This document shows positions 34,813 to 42,167 of a DNA stretch of 64,000 nucleotides, piece after piece; the stretch's first letter is position 1, and each line of letters begins with the position of its first letter. Source of the DNA: Paenibacillus sp. JCM 10914 (GTDB taxonomy: Bacteria; Bacillota; Bacilli; Paenibacillales; Paenibacillaceae); assembly GCF_001315105.1 (NCBI RefSeq), contig NZ_BAZR01000001.1, positions 310,001-374,000 of the forward strand, in the 5' to 3' direction. The notes under the pieces are model-generated. The model had not been told where the DNA came from. It saw nothing but the letters and a program-made list of their open reading frames with translations, and searched no databases. Made by a program: the position numbers and the translations under genes.

Positions 34813-35319
34813 ATGAGTAGGATCCATGAGACGGAATTGCCGGGTATAGGCAAGAAGTTTCTTATCCATACGAGATTAGGTGATAGGTTGGTTGTCATTA
34901 TACATAATGACGGACGGAGAGAGATGTATCACTTTGCAGACGATGATTTGGATGAGGCTATCTCCCAGATCACGCTGGAAGATGATGAGGCGAGGCAGAT
35001 TGCAGCCATTCTTGGCGGCATGACCTACAAGCCTAAGGCGCTTGAGACCATTGAAGTAACGCTTGAAGATCTGATTATTGAGTGGCTTCGCGTCGAACCC
35101 CATTTCAAAAGCGTAGAGAAATCATTGGCGGAATTGAAAGTTCGCGAAAGAACGGGCGCTACCGTTCTCGCCATCGTGAAACGTAACGAACAGAATATCA
35201 ATCCTGGCCCGACCGATGTCATAACAGCAGGTTCAACTTTGGTTTTGGCGGGTGAGAGAAAGCAGATTAAGCAGTTCAAAGATCTCATCGTAAACGGGGG
35301 TAAAGGAAATGAACCATAG
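34813..35319 (+). CDS. khtT: RCK_C (TrkA-C) regulatory subunit, KhtT-like
   Basis: 168 aa. The ATG 34813 has GGAGG 7 bases upstream. The N-terminal part 'ETELPGIGKKFLIHTRLGDR' is the KhtT opening, and a RCK_C domain follows from about residue 90 ('LEDLIIEWLRVEP...GATVLAIVKRNEQNINPGP', ending 'TLVLAGERKQIKQF'). In B. subtilis KhtT gates KhtU and its RCK_C domain binds c-di-AMP. Here the order is U then T and no khtS is visible. The 74-base gap suggests the same transcript. Confidence 0.85.
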   Translation: MSRIHETELPGIGKKFLIHTRLGDRLVVIIHNDGRREMYHFADDDLDEAISQITLEDDEARQIAAILGGMTYKPKALETIEVTLEDLIIEWLRVEPHFKSVEKSLAELKVRERTGATVLAIVKRNEQNINPGPTDVITAGSTLVLAGERKQIKQFKDLIVNGGKGNEP

Positions 35320-35361
35320 TCCAACATTCTCCTACGACTTTAGATGATAAATTCTTTGTGC

Positions 35362-35411
35362 AGAGGTTGTTCGAAGCGGTTAGCTTTGAGCAGCCTCTTT
35401 GATTAATTTTG
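35362..35411 (+). terminator. Terminator of the khtUT unit
   Basis: AGAGGTTGTTC pairs over 11 bp with GAGCAGCCTCT and is followed by TTGATTAATTTT. The rest of the gap to 35702 shows no gene or clear structure. Confidence 0.7.
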
Positions 35412-35702
35412 CTGGAATCTGTGGCAATTCTACTGCAATGTATCACCTTTGTATTTAATTACCTGTTATTATTAACGGTACGATTTATAATCAGTATAGC
35501 TTCGTCAGCACATATCAACGCCGTTAGATGTTAATGAGCAACCATCCATGTTTTCCGTAACTTAAGAAAAGGACCGGCGCCATCGGAAGTGACATCATGA
35601 CCTAGACACCCATTGTGAACGACCCGATCGCATGCAGATTAGTGCATCGGGAAGTCGGCGTAGTAACAAATCATTTTCTTAACATATCAGGAGGCAACTC
35701 GG

Positions 35703-36338
35703 ATGGCGTTTATTTGGTTTATGCTGTTTTCCATGATCGAAACCGTGGCGGTTTATGCGCTGGTCATGGCGATGTTTCAATTGAAGGCGACAAATTATAT
35801 GAGTCAGGCGCTAGTTATTATGGTTCTGGCCAATATCCAGAGCTTTGTGATGCGTAATGAGCTTCATTTGGACTTTCTGGCTCCGCTTATTTCCGTATTG
35901 ATCTACATTTTCTTGTTTGCAGCCATAATGAAGGTTCCCGTATTATGGTCGGCCATTTGTAACATTCTTGGATTCATGTTGTATGCGATGGTACAACTCG
36001 GGTATATGACCGCTCTGTTCGGCTCTTTGGACACGGTTCAGGGCAATCTAACATACGGTTATATTCTGCAAACCGTAACGGGAGTCACTGTCTTGTTCAT
36101 ATCCTGGATGATGTACAAGTTTCGTATCGGATTTCGTTATGACCTCGAGAAGCTGCGCATTAAATTCGAGCACATTATGCTGATATCGCTGATCGTTGTT
36201 GTATTAAGCTTGATTGCCATTCTGTTCTACCTGAACAGTCAGTGGCTGCAACTGATCTTCTTTGGTCTGACGTTCGGAATTTTTTTGTACTATGCGATTA
36301 ATACGGGCCAACGGGATACGCGGGATCGTCGAGATTAG
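35703..36338 (+). CDS. Multi-pass membrane protein resembling an AgrC-type sensor without kinase
   Basis: 211 aa with six to seven helices ending in a short charged tail 'NTGQRDTRDRRD'. AGGAGG precedes the ATG by 8 bases. The helix pattern and the cytoplasmic 'RYDLEKLRIKFEHIMLIS' resemble the N-terminal sensor half of AgrC/ComP-like kinases, but no His-kinase or ATPase part follows. It could be a stand-alone peptide receptor-like or accessory protein; this is a resemblance only. Confidence 0.65.
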   Translation: MAFIWFMLFSMIETVAVYALVMAMFQLKATNYMSQALVIMVLANIQSFVMRNELHLDFLAPLISVLIYIFLFAAIMKVPVLWSAICNILGFMLYAMVQLGYMTALFGSLDTVQGNLTYGYILQTVTGVTVLFISWMMYKFRIGFRYDLEKLRIKFEHIMLISLIVVVLSLIAILFYLNSQWLQLIFFGLTFGIFLYYAINTGQRDTRDRRD

Positions 36339-36340
36339 GG

Positions 36341-36586
36341 CTATCCCAACAGATGAACGAAAGATTGCAGTACGGTGAATAATCCCATGATCGTAGCGCC
36401 CATAATGGCGATTACGGCCCTGAATTTGATTTGGGACAACTCGACATCATCCTGTTCTACATGATCCGGAATTCCATTGAACATGCGAATCCATTCATTG
36501 TCTGGATCGTTGTAAACGTATAGACCTAACAAGATGATTAGCACGTTAAGCGATAAAATCAGAACATAGAATATGAGTGAAAACAT
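36341..36586 (-). CDS. Small membrane protein with two helices, 81 aa
   Basis: AAGGGG lies 8 bases before the ATG. Helix 1 covers about residues 3-25, an acidic loop 'NDPDNEWIRMFNGIPDHVEQ' follows, and helix 2 covers about 58-80. Convergent with the 211-aa membrane protein gene, with 2 bases between stops. Not recognised. Confidence 0.65.
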   Translation of the reverse strand: MFSLIFYVLILSLNVLIILLGLYVYNDPDNEWIRMFNGIPDHVEQDDVELSQIKFRAVIAIMGATIMGLFTVLQSFVHLLG

Positions 36587-36697
36587 AAAATCAACCCCTT
36601 ACTGATCAATACGCGAATCATCAATGAGGGGTTCCATAAAATGTAAAATTGTGATACAACACCAAACCAAAACGATTGATTCCTATATATCATTAGG

Positions 36698-36796
36698 TTA
36701 ACCAAGCGAGTTAATGATTTGCGCGGCAACCAAGGAAAGCGCGCAAATCAGCGCCAAGACTAAAAACATGACGATCACGAACTTTTTTCCATTCAT
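36698..36796 (-). CDS. Tiny single-helix membrane peptide, 32 aa
   Basis: GAGGTGAAAAGGA gives a strong ribosome site before ATG 36794-36796. The product is 'MNGKKFVIVMFLVLALICA' followed by 'LSLVAAQIINSLG': a basic start, one hydrophobic helix and a short polar end. It is too short for routine gene finders. It could be a membrane microprotein; an AgrD-like signal precursor is less likely, because no Cys-containing polar core plus acidic tail follows. Confidence 0.55.
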   Translation of the reverse strand: MNGKKFVIVMFLVLALICALSLVAAQIINSLG

Positions 36797-36830
36797 TCCT
36801 TTTCACCTCAAGTCAAATTAATTGTAAAAT

Positions 36831-36857
36831 GCCGCCGGGTTGTCCGGGGCTTTTTTG
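36831..36857 (+). terminator. Hairpin plus T run of unclear assignment
   Basis: GCC(G)CCGG pairs with CCGGGGC with one bulge, then six T on the plus strand. There is no plus-strand gene directly upstream. Confidence 0.4.
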
Positions 36858-36993
36858 GGTTTATAATGCGTCATGTTGGGCCGCAGGATATGGGCTTAAG
36901 CAAACACCGTCAGTACCGAATTGGAGTATCTTATATATTATACTTGTCTTTGTTGTTTTCCTGAAGGTAAGTTTGTAAAGGTGGTGAAAGAGC

Positions 36994-37721
36994 ATGAAGA
37001 AGATATGGATTGATGCTGGCCACGGCGGTCAAGATCCGGGAGCTACGGGGAATGGATTGGTGGAAAAAGATGTTGTACTGGCCATATCCCTAGGGATTAA
37101 AAAGCGGCTGGAAACAGAGTACAACGACGCAGAAGTAATGCTGTCCAGGTCCACGGATGTATTCCCTACACTAAGTCAGCGTACAAATGCGGCTAATACC
37201 GCCGGTGCAGATGTCCTGGTCTCTATCCACTGTAACGCTGGTGGTGGCGGTGGCGGATTTGAGTCGTATCGATATACCAGCGCTACGGCATCTGCTCGAT
37301 CGCTTCAAAATGTCCTTCATACCGAGATTATCGAGCGCTCAAGCCATTCCAGATTATAGACCGTGGTCAAAAGGCGCGAAACCTCCATATCGTGCGTGAA
37401 TCCAAGATGCCGGCTGTTTTGACAGAAAACCTCTTTATTGATGTGGCAGCGGATGCGGCCAAACTTAAGCGGACCGAAGTAATGGAGGCTTTAGTGACTG
37501 GCCATGTCGCAGGCATTGCCAAGTACCTTGGTTTGCCCAAGAAGGAGGGGACAGCGGCGGGGAATAATAAAGCGAATGTAATCGTTAACGGCAAGACCAT
37601 CAAGGATGGTAAATTAGAAGATGGTGTGGTGTACGTACCGCTGCGAGCTCTAGGTGAGGCTATTGGGGCTAACATCACTTGGGATAATAAGACCAAGACT
37701 GCGACACTGAACACTCAATAA
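36994..37721 (+). CDS. N-acetylmuramoyl-L-alanine amidase (Amidase_3) with copper-amine-oxidase-N-like tail, one-base frame break
   Basis: Restored length 242 aa. Amidase_3 zinc and catalytic motifs: 'WIDAGHGGQDPGA' (first His), Glu in 'GLVEKDVV', 'LVSIHCNAGG' (second His) and the late Glu in 'PAVLTENLFID'. The frame breaks near 37339 and resumes as 'PFQIIDRGQKARNLHIVRES'. The C-terminal ~55 residues ('VIVNGKTIKDGKLEDGVVYV', 'PLRALGEAIGANITWDN') match the Cu_amine_oxidN1-type domain common in Paenibacillus wall proteins. No signal peptide: phage-type lysin or germination/mother-cell lysis enzyme are both possible. Cuts the amide between MurNAc and L-Ala. Confidence 0.88.
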
Positions 37722-37842
37722 GGCCCTACCCTAGACTTTATACGGACTCGGAGAGCCTTTTTCTTTTTCTGTTCACATGAGCCCTGTCAACAAATACGAG
37801 ATTGAATACTTTAAGATATACCACGAGTGAGGAGGGAAACAC

Positions 37843-37953
37843 ATGAGCGAAGTTGGTTATGAAAGAGGCGGATACGGTGGTGTTGGTTCCGTTGGGGCAG
37901 TGTTGGTTCTTTTTATCTTGTTGGTCATCATCACTAGTGCTTTCTGGGTATAA
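37843..37953 (+). CDS. YjcZ-family sporulation peptide, 36 aa
   Basis: GAGGAGGG precedes ATG 37843. The peptide is 'MSEVGYERGGYGGVGSVG' followed by 'AVLVLFILLVIITSAFWV': Gly/Tyr-rich N-terminus and one helix, the hallmark of YjcZ-type peptides (TIGR01732-like), which are made in spore formers. Followed by its own terminator. Two homologues lie within 1.2 kb. Confidence 0.85.
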   Translation: MSEVGYERGGYGGVGSVGAVLVLFILLVIITSAFWV

Positions 37954-37968
37954 TTGTCCGTTTAGGCA

Positions 37969-38007
37969 AGGCTCTGCTGGCTAACAAGCCCGCAGGGCTT
38001 TTTTTTC
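37969..38007 (+). terminator. Terminator of the first YjcZ gene
   Basis: GCTCTGC pairs with GCAGGGC (one G-T), followed by nine T. Confidence 0.85.
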
Positions 38008-38086
38008 ATTCATATGGACATTCGCCCTGCCAATAATCAAGAAACGGAATACCTTATGACATGACTTAAAAAGAGGAGGAAAACCT

Positions 38087-38218
38087 TTGAGCGAAGTTGT
38101 AAGACACGGCCATCATGGGCATCATTGTCATCACGGTCACCATGGCTCAGTTGGGGCAATATTGGTTCTTTTCATTCTGTTGGTGATCATTACAAGCGCT
38201 TTTTGTGGCTGGGTATAA
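38087..38218 (+). CDS. YjcZ-family peptide with His-rich N-terminus, 43 aa (TTG start)
   Basis: GAGGAGGA lies 6 bases before TTG 38087. The N-terminal region is 'MSEVVRHGHHGHHCHHGHHG' followed by the family helix 'AILVLFILLVIITSAF' and a 'CGWV' end. It is closely related to the first copy in the helix but has replaced Gly/Tyr by ten His and a Cys, suggesting metal binding. A weak hairpin (GAGACCC with GGGGTCT, 38255-38289) follows. Confidence 0.8.
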   Translation: MSEVVRHGHHGHHCHHGHHGSVGAILVLFILLVIITSAFCGWV

Positions 38219-39055
38219 TCTCTAGTTGACGTAAGTTATGTTATTGTACGCAGAATGAGACCCTGTTGGCTATTAGCTGGTGGGGTCTTCAGAATTCAGG
38301 GGAAAATTGTTCGCCCCCCAATTAGACCCCCAAATCTGAGAATTCGTCACCTATATTAATACATAGAAAGCCCCTGACACCAATGGTATCAAGGGCTCTC
38401 GGTTATGATCTGTAGTGGGCTCGAACCACTGACTACATAATCACATGTTGTGAATTCGCTGAAAGGCTTGATATATAAGGTTTTTTATTTGTTCGCATAT
38501 CTGTTCGCTTTGTTGGTTACTAGAAAAACGAATCTGATTACTGGTGGCCTTACGGAAAAAGGTAATACTGGAGGAAAGATTGTATCGTATGAACTCGATA
38601 TTTACGAAAGCCCGTCATTACGTCCAGAATCGGGTTTTCCAGTTGTGGAAAATCCAACGCTAATACTAATGATCTTATAATAATGAATGATCTTTTCAAA
38701 ATGACGATAAATCATTCATAACAACCTATCTAGAATACCTCAAACAGAAAAATTTCCTCATTTACTGCACCCTCTCTTATATGTTTTATTTACCTAAAGA
38801 GTAATAAAACATTTGATGTACACCCACCGCTCTCTCCTAATTTCACTAAATTTTCTACATTTTACGTATTAATTATTGTCGAGATTTAATGAATGAGCAT
38901 CTTGTTTCAGCACCGTGATGGAATCCGATAGCATCGGTAAAAGGACCTCGCTGGCATAGGCTGGCGAGGTTCTTTTTTTGTTAATGTATATTGGCCCTGG
39001 CAATACTTGAGATTTTGAATACTTTGTATCGAGATCGTAGAAAGGAGGAGTCCTC
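38219..39055. other. Gap holding a partial tRNA-Val copy and no supported gene
   Basis: An open frame at 38450-38680 (76 codons, GTG start) has no ribosome site and is not recognised, so it is not called. The stretch holds the tRNA-Val fragment described at 38390 and AT-rich sequence with short GTTCGC words on both sides of it. A hairpin with T run (ACCTCGCTGGC with GCTGGCGAGGT, about 38942-38977) precedes the third YjcZ gene. Confidence 0.5.
38390..38433. repeat. 44-bp direct repeat of the tRNA-Val 3' end (possible attachment site, left)
   Basis: It matches 39756-39799 at 43 of 44 positions, covering the T arm and acceptor 3' side of tRNA-Val plus the first part of its terminator. The remaining 5' part of the tRNA is absent here. 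This is the pattern left by integration at a tRNA 3' end. Confidence 0.65.
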
Positions 39056-39169
39056 ATGGGTGAAGTTGGTTACGAAGGTTATGGAGGATACGGCGGTAAA
39101 AACTCAGTCGGAGCGGTTCTAGTTCTCTTTATCTTGTTGGTCATCATTTTAGGTTCTTTCTGGATCTAA
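39056..39169 (+). CDS. YjcZ-family sporulation peptide, 37 aa
   Basis: AAAGGAGGAG lies before ATG 39056. The peptide begins 'MGEVGYEGYGGYGGKNSVG' and continues 'AVLVLFILLVIILGSFWI'. Third member of the family in this region; it lies between the two tRNA-Val repeats while the other two lie outside. Confidence 0.85.
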   Translation: MGEVGYEGYGGYGGKNSVGAVLVLFILLVIILGSFWI

Positions 39170-39187
39170 TACTCCTCCCCGCGCGAC

Positions 39188-39221
39188 AAAGACCCTGCCT
39201 GCGTGGGGTCTTTTTTTATTT
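39188..39221 (+). terminator. Terminator of the third YjcZ gene
   Basis: AAAGACCC pairs with GGGGTCTTT and is followed by seven T. Confidence 0.85.
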
Positions 39222-39265
39222 TATTTTTGCTATAATAGAACATGGGTTCTTATTAGGAGGGTGTT

Positions 39266-39526
39266 TTACCGGACCAAGAAAGAAAGCTACACCGCATATT
39301 ACTTAACTATCCAGCTCATCGCCAAGGTCACATGCCCACATTCAAATTAATTGAAATTAACACAGGCCGCTCGAAACGATATCATGCGAGCCTGCAATAT
39401 TTAGAGGATCATGCTTATAGTACATGACCCGACAAGAGCACGACCGCTGGCATTGTTGTTATTAAAGACGATAACGATCCGCCGCCAAAAGACAAGCAAA
39501 CGACACTGGATTACTGGACGATGTAG
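39266..39526 (+). pseudogene. Broken small winged-helix/HTH-like protein gene
   Basis: A frame after AGGAGG (39256) begins with TTA where a start codon is expected, and an in-frame TGA interrupts it at 39425-39427. Around the stop the protein reads 'LPDQERKLHRILLNYPAHRQ', '...TGRSKRYHASLQYLEDHAYST' then 'PDKSTTAGIVVIKDDNDPPP' and 'DKQTTLDYWTM', a coherent ~86-residue product. TGA at a likely Trp codon (TGG) and the missing start point to real decay rather than an indel. A terminator follows at 39531-39568. Confidence 0.6.
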
Positions 39527-39530
39527 AGAT

Positions 39531-39568
39531 TAAGACCATCCCGCTGTATAGGTTGGATGGTCTTAATT
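39531..39568 (+). terminator. Terminator of the broken HTH-like gene
   Basis: AAGACCATCC pairs perfectly with GGATGGTCTT and is followed by AATTTG. Confidence 0.7.
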
Positions 39569-39730
39569 TGCTATCGAGAATTTTATTTAAAAAAAATTTA
39601 GCAAAAGAAGGGCAATGCAAGGGGAACAAGGTCAAAATGAGTCCATGTTCAGGCATGAGAAATCTTAACAAATTGAGTTTTGTCCCAATTTGCCCCCAGA
39701 TCACAATTTATGGGGTTACGGGATGAAGTA

Positions 39731-39765
39731 GAGAAAAGAAAGAACCCTTGCTACGCAAGGGTTCT
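39731..39765 (-). terminator. Terminator of tRNA-Val
   Basis: On the minus strand AGAACCCTTG pairs with CAAGGGTTCT, followed by TTCTTTTCTC, just after the tRNA 3' end. Confidence 0.8.
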
Positions 39766-39799
39766 CGGTTATGATCTGTAGTGGGCTCGAACCACTGAC
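39756..39799. repeat. 44-bp direct repeat at the tRNA-Val 3' end (possible attachment site, right)
   Basis: The intact partner of 38390-38433; the single difference is at 39762. It overlaps the 3' half of the complete tRNA-Val gene. Confidence 0.65.
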
Positions 39800-39844
39800 C
39801 CCCACCCTGTCAAGATGGTGCTCTCCCAGCTGAGCTAACAGATC
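39772..39844 (-). tRNA. tRNA-Val (GAC)
   Basis: A 73-nt cloverleaf. The acceptor GATCTGT pairs with ACAGATC, the anticodon loop TTGACAG gives GAC, and the T arm is AGTGG-TTCGAGC-CCACT, discriminator A, no CCA encoded. Its 3' half is repeated at 38390-38433. Confidence 0.92.
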
Positions 39845-39983
39845 ATGATAAGTAAATAAATAATGTAGTTCATATATTACCAGCAGCCACGAAGACTGTC
39901 AATCGTTTTCTCGTTATAAAAATTCATGTTCCGGTTCAGACTAAAGACAGCATGATTATTCCAAGTAAAGGAGCGCGGATATC

Positions 39984-40238
39984 ATGAAAGGTCTGAGTAC
40001 AAAGTACATATTTATCTGTACACTGCTTGTCGCAGGCAGCGTACTGGGCAGCGGCTGTAATGTGCCGGAGAGGGCTTCGGTAGAACTGAAGCCGCTGCAT
40101 GCCCCGTCAGCGCCGGTGCTGCTCGATGTGTACAGTCGTTCCGTAGGACAAGATGTCTATTCGAAGCCAGGGAGCGGGGGGCTGGAGTCAGTTCCACCAG
40201 ATTCCATCGATTCCTTGCACAGGCTGGACCCTCAATAA
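39984..40238 (+). CDS. Small lipoprotein, 84 aa
   Basis: AAAGGAG precedes the ATG. The signal peptide 'KYIFICTLLVAGSVLGSGC' ends in a lipobox (Cys about residue 25). The mature part of ~60 residues is Ser/Pro-rich and low in structure. It has no recognised domain. A perfect hairpin (AAACCGCCGAC with GTCGGCGGTTT, 40256-40282) follows. Confidence 0.7.
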   Translation: MKGLSTKYIFICTLLVAGSVLGSGCNVPERASVELKPLHAPSAPVLLDVYSRSVGQDVYSKPGSGGLESVPPDSIDSLHRLDPQ

Positions 40239-40310
40239 GGTTATGGGGCCCTTACAAACCGCCGACGATGCGTCGGCGGTTTGGTGTTAGAGAAATGACA
40301 TCAACGACTG

Positions 40311-40419
40311 CTATTCTTCATCCCATTTGCGGGAATAACCTTTTTTGATTGCCCAGAACACAGTAGATGATGATAACGGCGATGATGGCGGCCAAGATAA
40401 AGGTGGTGCCCATGCTCAT
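40311..40419 (-). CDS. Tiny membrane protein with probable frame error
   Basis: AAGGAG lies before ATG 40417-40419. The start reads 'MSMGTTFILAAIIAVIIIYC', one helix. As read it ends at 40318 after 'VLGNQKRLFPQMG'. One base fewer near 40355 would give the more natural tail 'WAIKKGYSRKWDEE' ending at 40311. The hydrophobic start resembles the FeoB-associated membrane peptides only loosely. The frame correction is an inference from amino acid composition. Confidence 0.45.
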
Positions 40420-40548
40420 ACCGAGATGCTCCTTTCAGGAAGACGTGAACTTAGCTAATACTATACAGGATAACGAATATTTTGTATAATATTTCGACTT
40501 GAGTCGTGTTACAGATTCATGAAGATTCTATACAAAGAGGTGCTGGAG

Positions 40549-40992
40549 ATGGCTGCGGAGATCATAAATGTTACGACCGAGGAGCAATTGGAGCAAGCAC
40601 TGGATATCCGTAAGGATGTGTTTGTACTGGAACAGAAGGTTCCGCTTGATTTAGAGATCGATGATTACGATCATCTGGATGCCGAAGCGCATCATGTGCT
40701 GATCAAATTGGAAGGACATTATGCTGCTACTGGACGGGTGATTTATTACAATAAGGATTCGGCAAAAATGCAGCGGATCGCGGTACGCAAACCGTTTCGC
40801 TCAAAAGGGATTGGGCGTGTGCTCATGTTGGCACTGGAGGCGCAGGCGCGCGAATTGAAACTGGAATATTCCGTATTGGATGCCCAGGTGCAAGCGGAGG
40901 AATTCTACCGTAGGCTTGGTTATGAGACGGTTTCGGACGAACCGTTTGATGATGCGGGGATTCCGCATGTCCGCATGACCAAAAAACTGTAA
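40549..40992 (+). CDS. GNAT acetyltransferase, ElaA/YjcF-like
   Basis: 147 aa. The start ATG 40549 follows GAGG by 8 bases. The family opening 'ALDIRKDVFVLEQKVPLDLE' and the CoA loop 'VRKPFRSKGIGRVLMLALE' are clear, followed by 'AEEFYRRLGYETVSDEPFDD', 'AGIPHVRM', which is the ElaA/YjcF signature. Substrate not known. No operon partner. Confidence 0.88.
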   Translation: MAAEIINVTTEEQLEQALDIRKDVFVLEQKVPLDLEIDDYDHLDAEAHHVLIKLEGHYAATGRVIYYNKDSAKMQRIAVRKPFRSKGIGRVLMLALEAQARELKLEYSVLDAQVQAEEFYRRLGYETVSDEPFDDAGIPHVRMTKKL

Positions 40993-41150
40993 ACCCGCAT
41001 CATCTTATTGATACATTAGGGGTATTTCGGTGAGGCAGAGACTAACGAAATAGAGCCAGCAAGTCATAAGGAGAGACTTCAGAAAATGGAGGCTCTCCTA
41101 TTTACAATTCTCAACTATCGTTCCCGTTAGTTTAAACTCCCGAGTCATTA

Positions 41151-41552
41151 TCACGAAATAAGTTCTTTATTTATAATGCCTCCACCGACGGTAATTTGAT
41201 AGCCGTTGAGATCACGGAATGTAAACTCACTCCAATGATTTGTGTAACTCGGTTCTCGAACGATGGTTATATTTTTCCCCATAATTTCTTGAGCTATTAA
41301 ATCAACGGCATTCGTATAACAATAAACATCAAAATATTGTTCCTCGTATCTGGAACTGATTGGTTTCACCTCATCTTCTTGTTTAGCTTCAACCATAATG
41401 AGAGTCAGTTTACCTCTAGAAACATGGTGGTGAGGTACCTTGTCACCGATCACTTCATAATTGAAGCCTAAATCGGAATAAAACTGAATGGTTTTTTTCA
41501 AATCTTTGACTAACAAGACGAAAGAAGAGCCATCGACGATAATCTCTGACAT
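41151..41552 (-). CDS. VOC-family protein (bleomycin-resistance-like)
   Basis: 133 aa, one VOC domain: 'SSFVLLVKDLKKTIQFYSDL' then 'HVSRGKLTLIMVEAK' and 'SEFTFRDLNGYQITVGG'. The first metal position is not a His, so metal binding may be lost and a binding or resistance role is possible. The ATG at 41550-41552 is 8 bases after AGGAG. Confidence 0.8.
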   Translation of the reverse strand: MSEIIVDGSSFVLLVKDLKKTIQFYSDLGFNYEVIGDKVPHHHVSRGKLTLIMVEAKQEDEVKPISSRYEEQYFDVYCYTNAVDLIAQEIMGKNITIVREPSYTNHWSEFTFRDLNGYQITVGGGIINKELIS

Positions 41553-41561
41553 AGTGAACAC

Positions 41562-41821
41562 TCCTAAAAATGGATTTTACAAACAAGATGGTCTTCGCCT
41601 AAACCCAATGAATTCCTGCTTTATGTACACCCTTTATTAAGAAACTGCCGTTAGTTTACTCCCCGATTGGATGAAGTTGGTCCATGCCATATGGAATGCA
41701 CAAAGAAACCGTTCCTTTCGTAAATGGTTTGGGTAGCACCTCCATTTTACCAAAGAACAGTTTCTTTGCATCTTGAATCTTATAAAGCAAAGCATCTGCA
41801 CGGCGTAGCGTCTCCCAGCAG
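41562..41821. other. Gap with large imperfect palindrome, no supported gene
   Basis: A minus-strand open frame crosses it but lacks a ribosome site and contains the DUF3892-gene terminator, so it is not called. The main structure is the inverted repeat at 41697-41770. Confidence 0.5.
41697..41770. repeat. Long inverted repeat, ~30-base arms
   Basis: The left arm 41697-41727 begins TGCACAAAGAAACCGTTC and the right arm 41742-41770 ends GAACAGTTTCTTTGCA. They pair over about 26 of 30 positions around a 14-base loop. There is no T run. Confidence 0.65.
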
Positions 41822-41864
41822 CAAAAGGGCATCTCGCAATATCTAACGATCTTTTGAGACACCC
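41822..41864 (-). terminator. Terminator of the DUF3892 gene
   Basis: On the minus strand GGGTGTCTC pairs with GAGATGCCC (two G-T), followed by TTTT. Confidence 0.65.
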
Positions 41865-41872
41865 TCTTTGTA

Positions 41873-42106
41873 CTAGAACGTCGGCAAGTTATCGAGATTG
41901 TTGCTTGGGTCGCCATCCGCATTCGAGCGCAGGTGCTCGTCACCGTCACGCCCGCGAAACACGTTCACGTTCTTGATTTCCTTGTTCTTGGCCATTTGCT
42001 GGGCCGTCTTGTAGTCAACGATGCTGCCGTTCTCCAGCTTGAGCTGGATAATATCGCCGTCACCATTTTTACGAACGCCGATGACGCCTTGTGCATTCTC
42101 TTCCAT
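41873..42106 (-). CDS. DUF3892-family small protein, 77 aa
   Basis: The ATG at 42104-42106 has GGGAGG 8 bases upstream; a longer frame lacks a site. The sequence reads 'GVIGVRKNGDGDIIQLKLEN', 'GSIVDYKTAQQMAKNKEIKN', then 'VNVFRGRDGDEHLRSNADGD', the DUF3892 pattern seen in Bacillales. Function unknown. Possibly co-transcribed with nothing; a terminator follows. Confidence 0.8.
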   Translation of the reverse strand: MEENAQGVIGVRKNGDGDIIQLKLENGSIVDYKTAQQMAKNKEIKNVNVFRGRDGDEHLRSNADGDPSNNLDNLPTF

Positions 42107-42167
42107 CGTTATCGCCTCCCGAGAATTAGTATCCCCCAAAGGTCTTGGAATCTATGCATTCACCACC

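Noticed and set aside
38450..38680. Plus-strand open frame of 76 codons between the tRNA-Val repeats
   Set aside because: GTG start without ribosome site; composition not clearly coding. Left as part of the unexplained gap.
41656..41949. Minus-strand open frame of 97 codons
   Set aside because: It runs through the 3' end and terminator of the DUF3892 gene and through the long palindrome, without a ribosome site.
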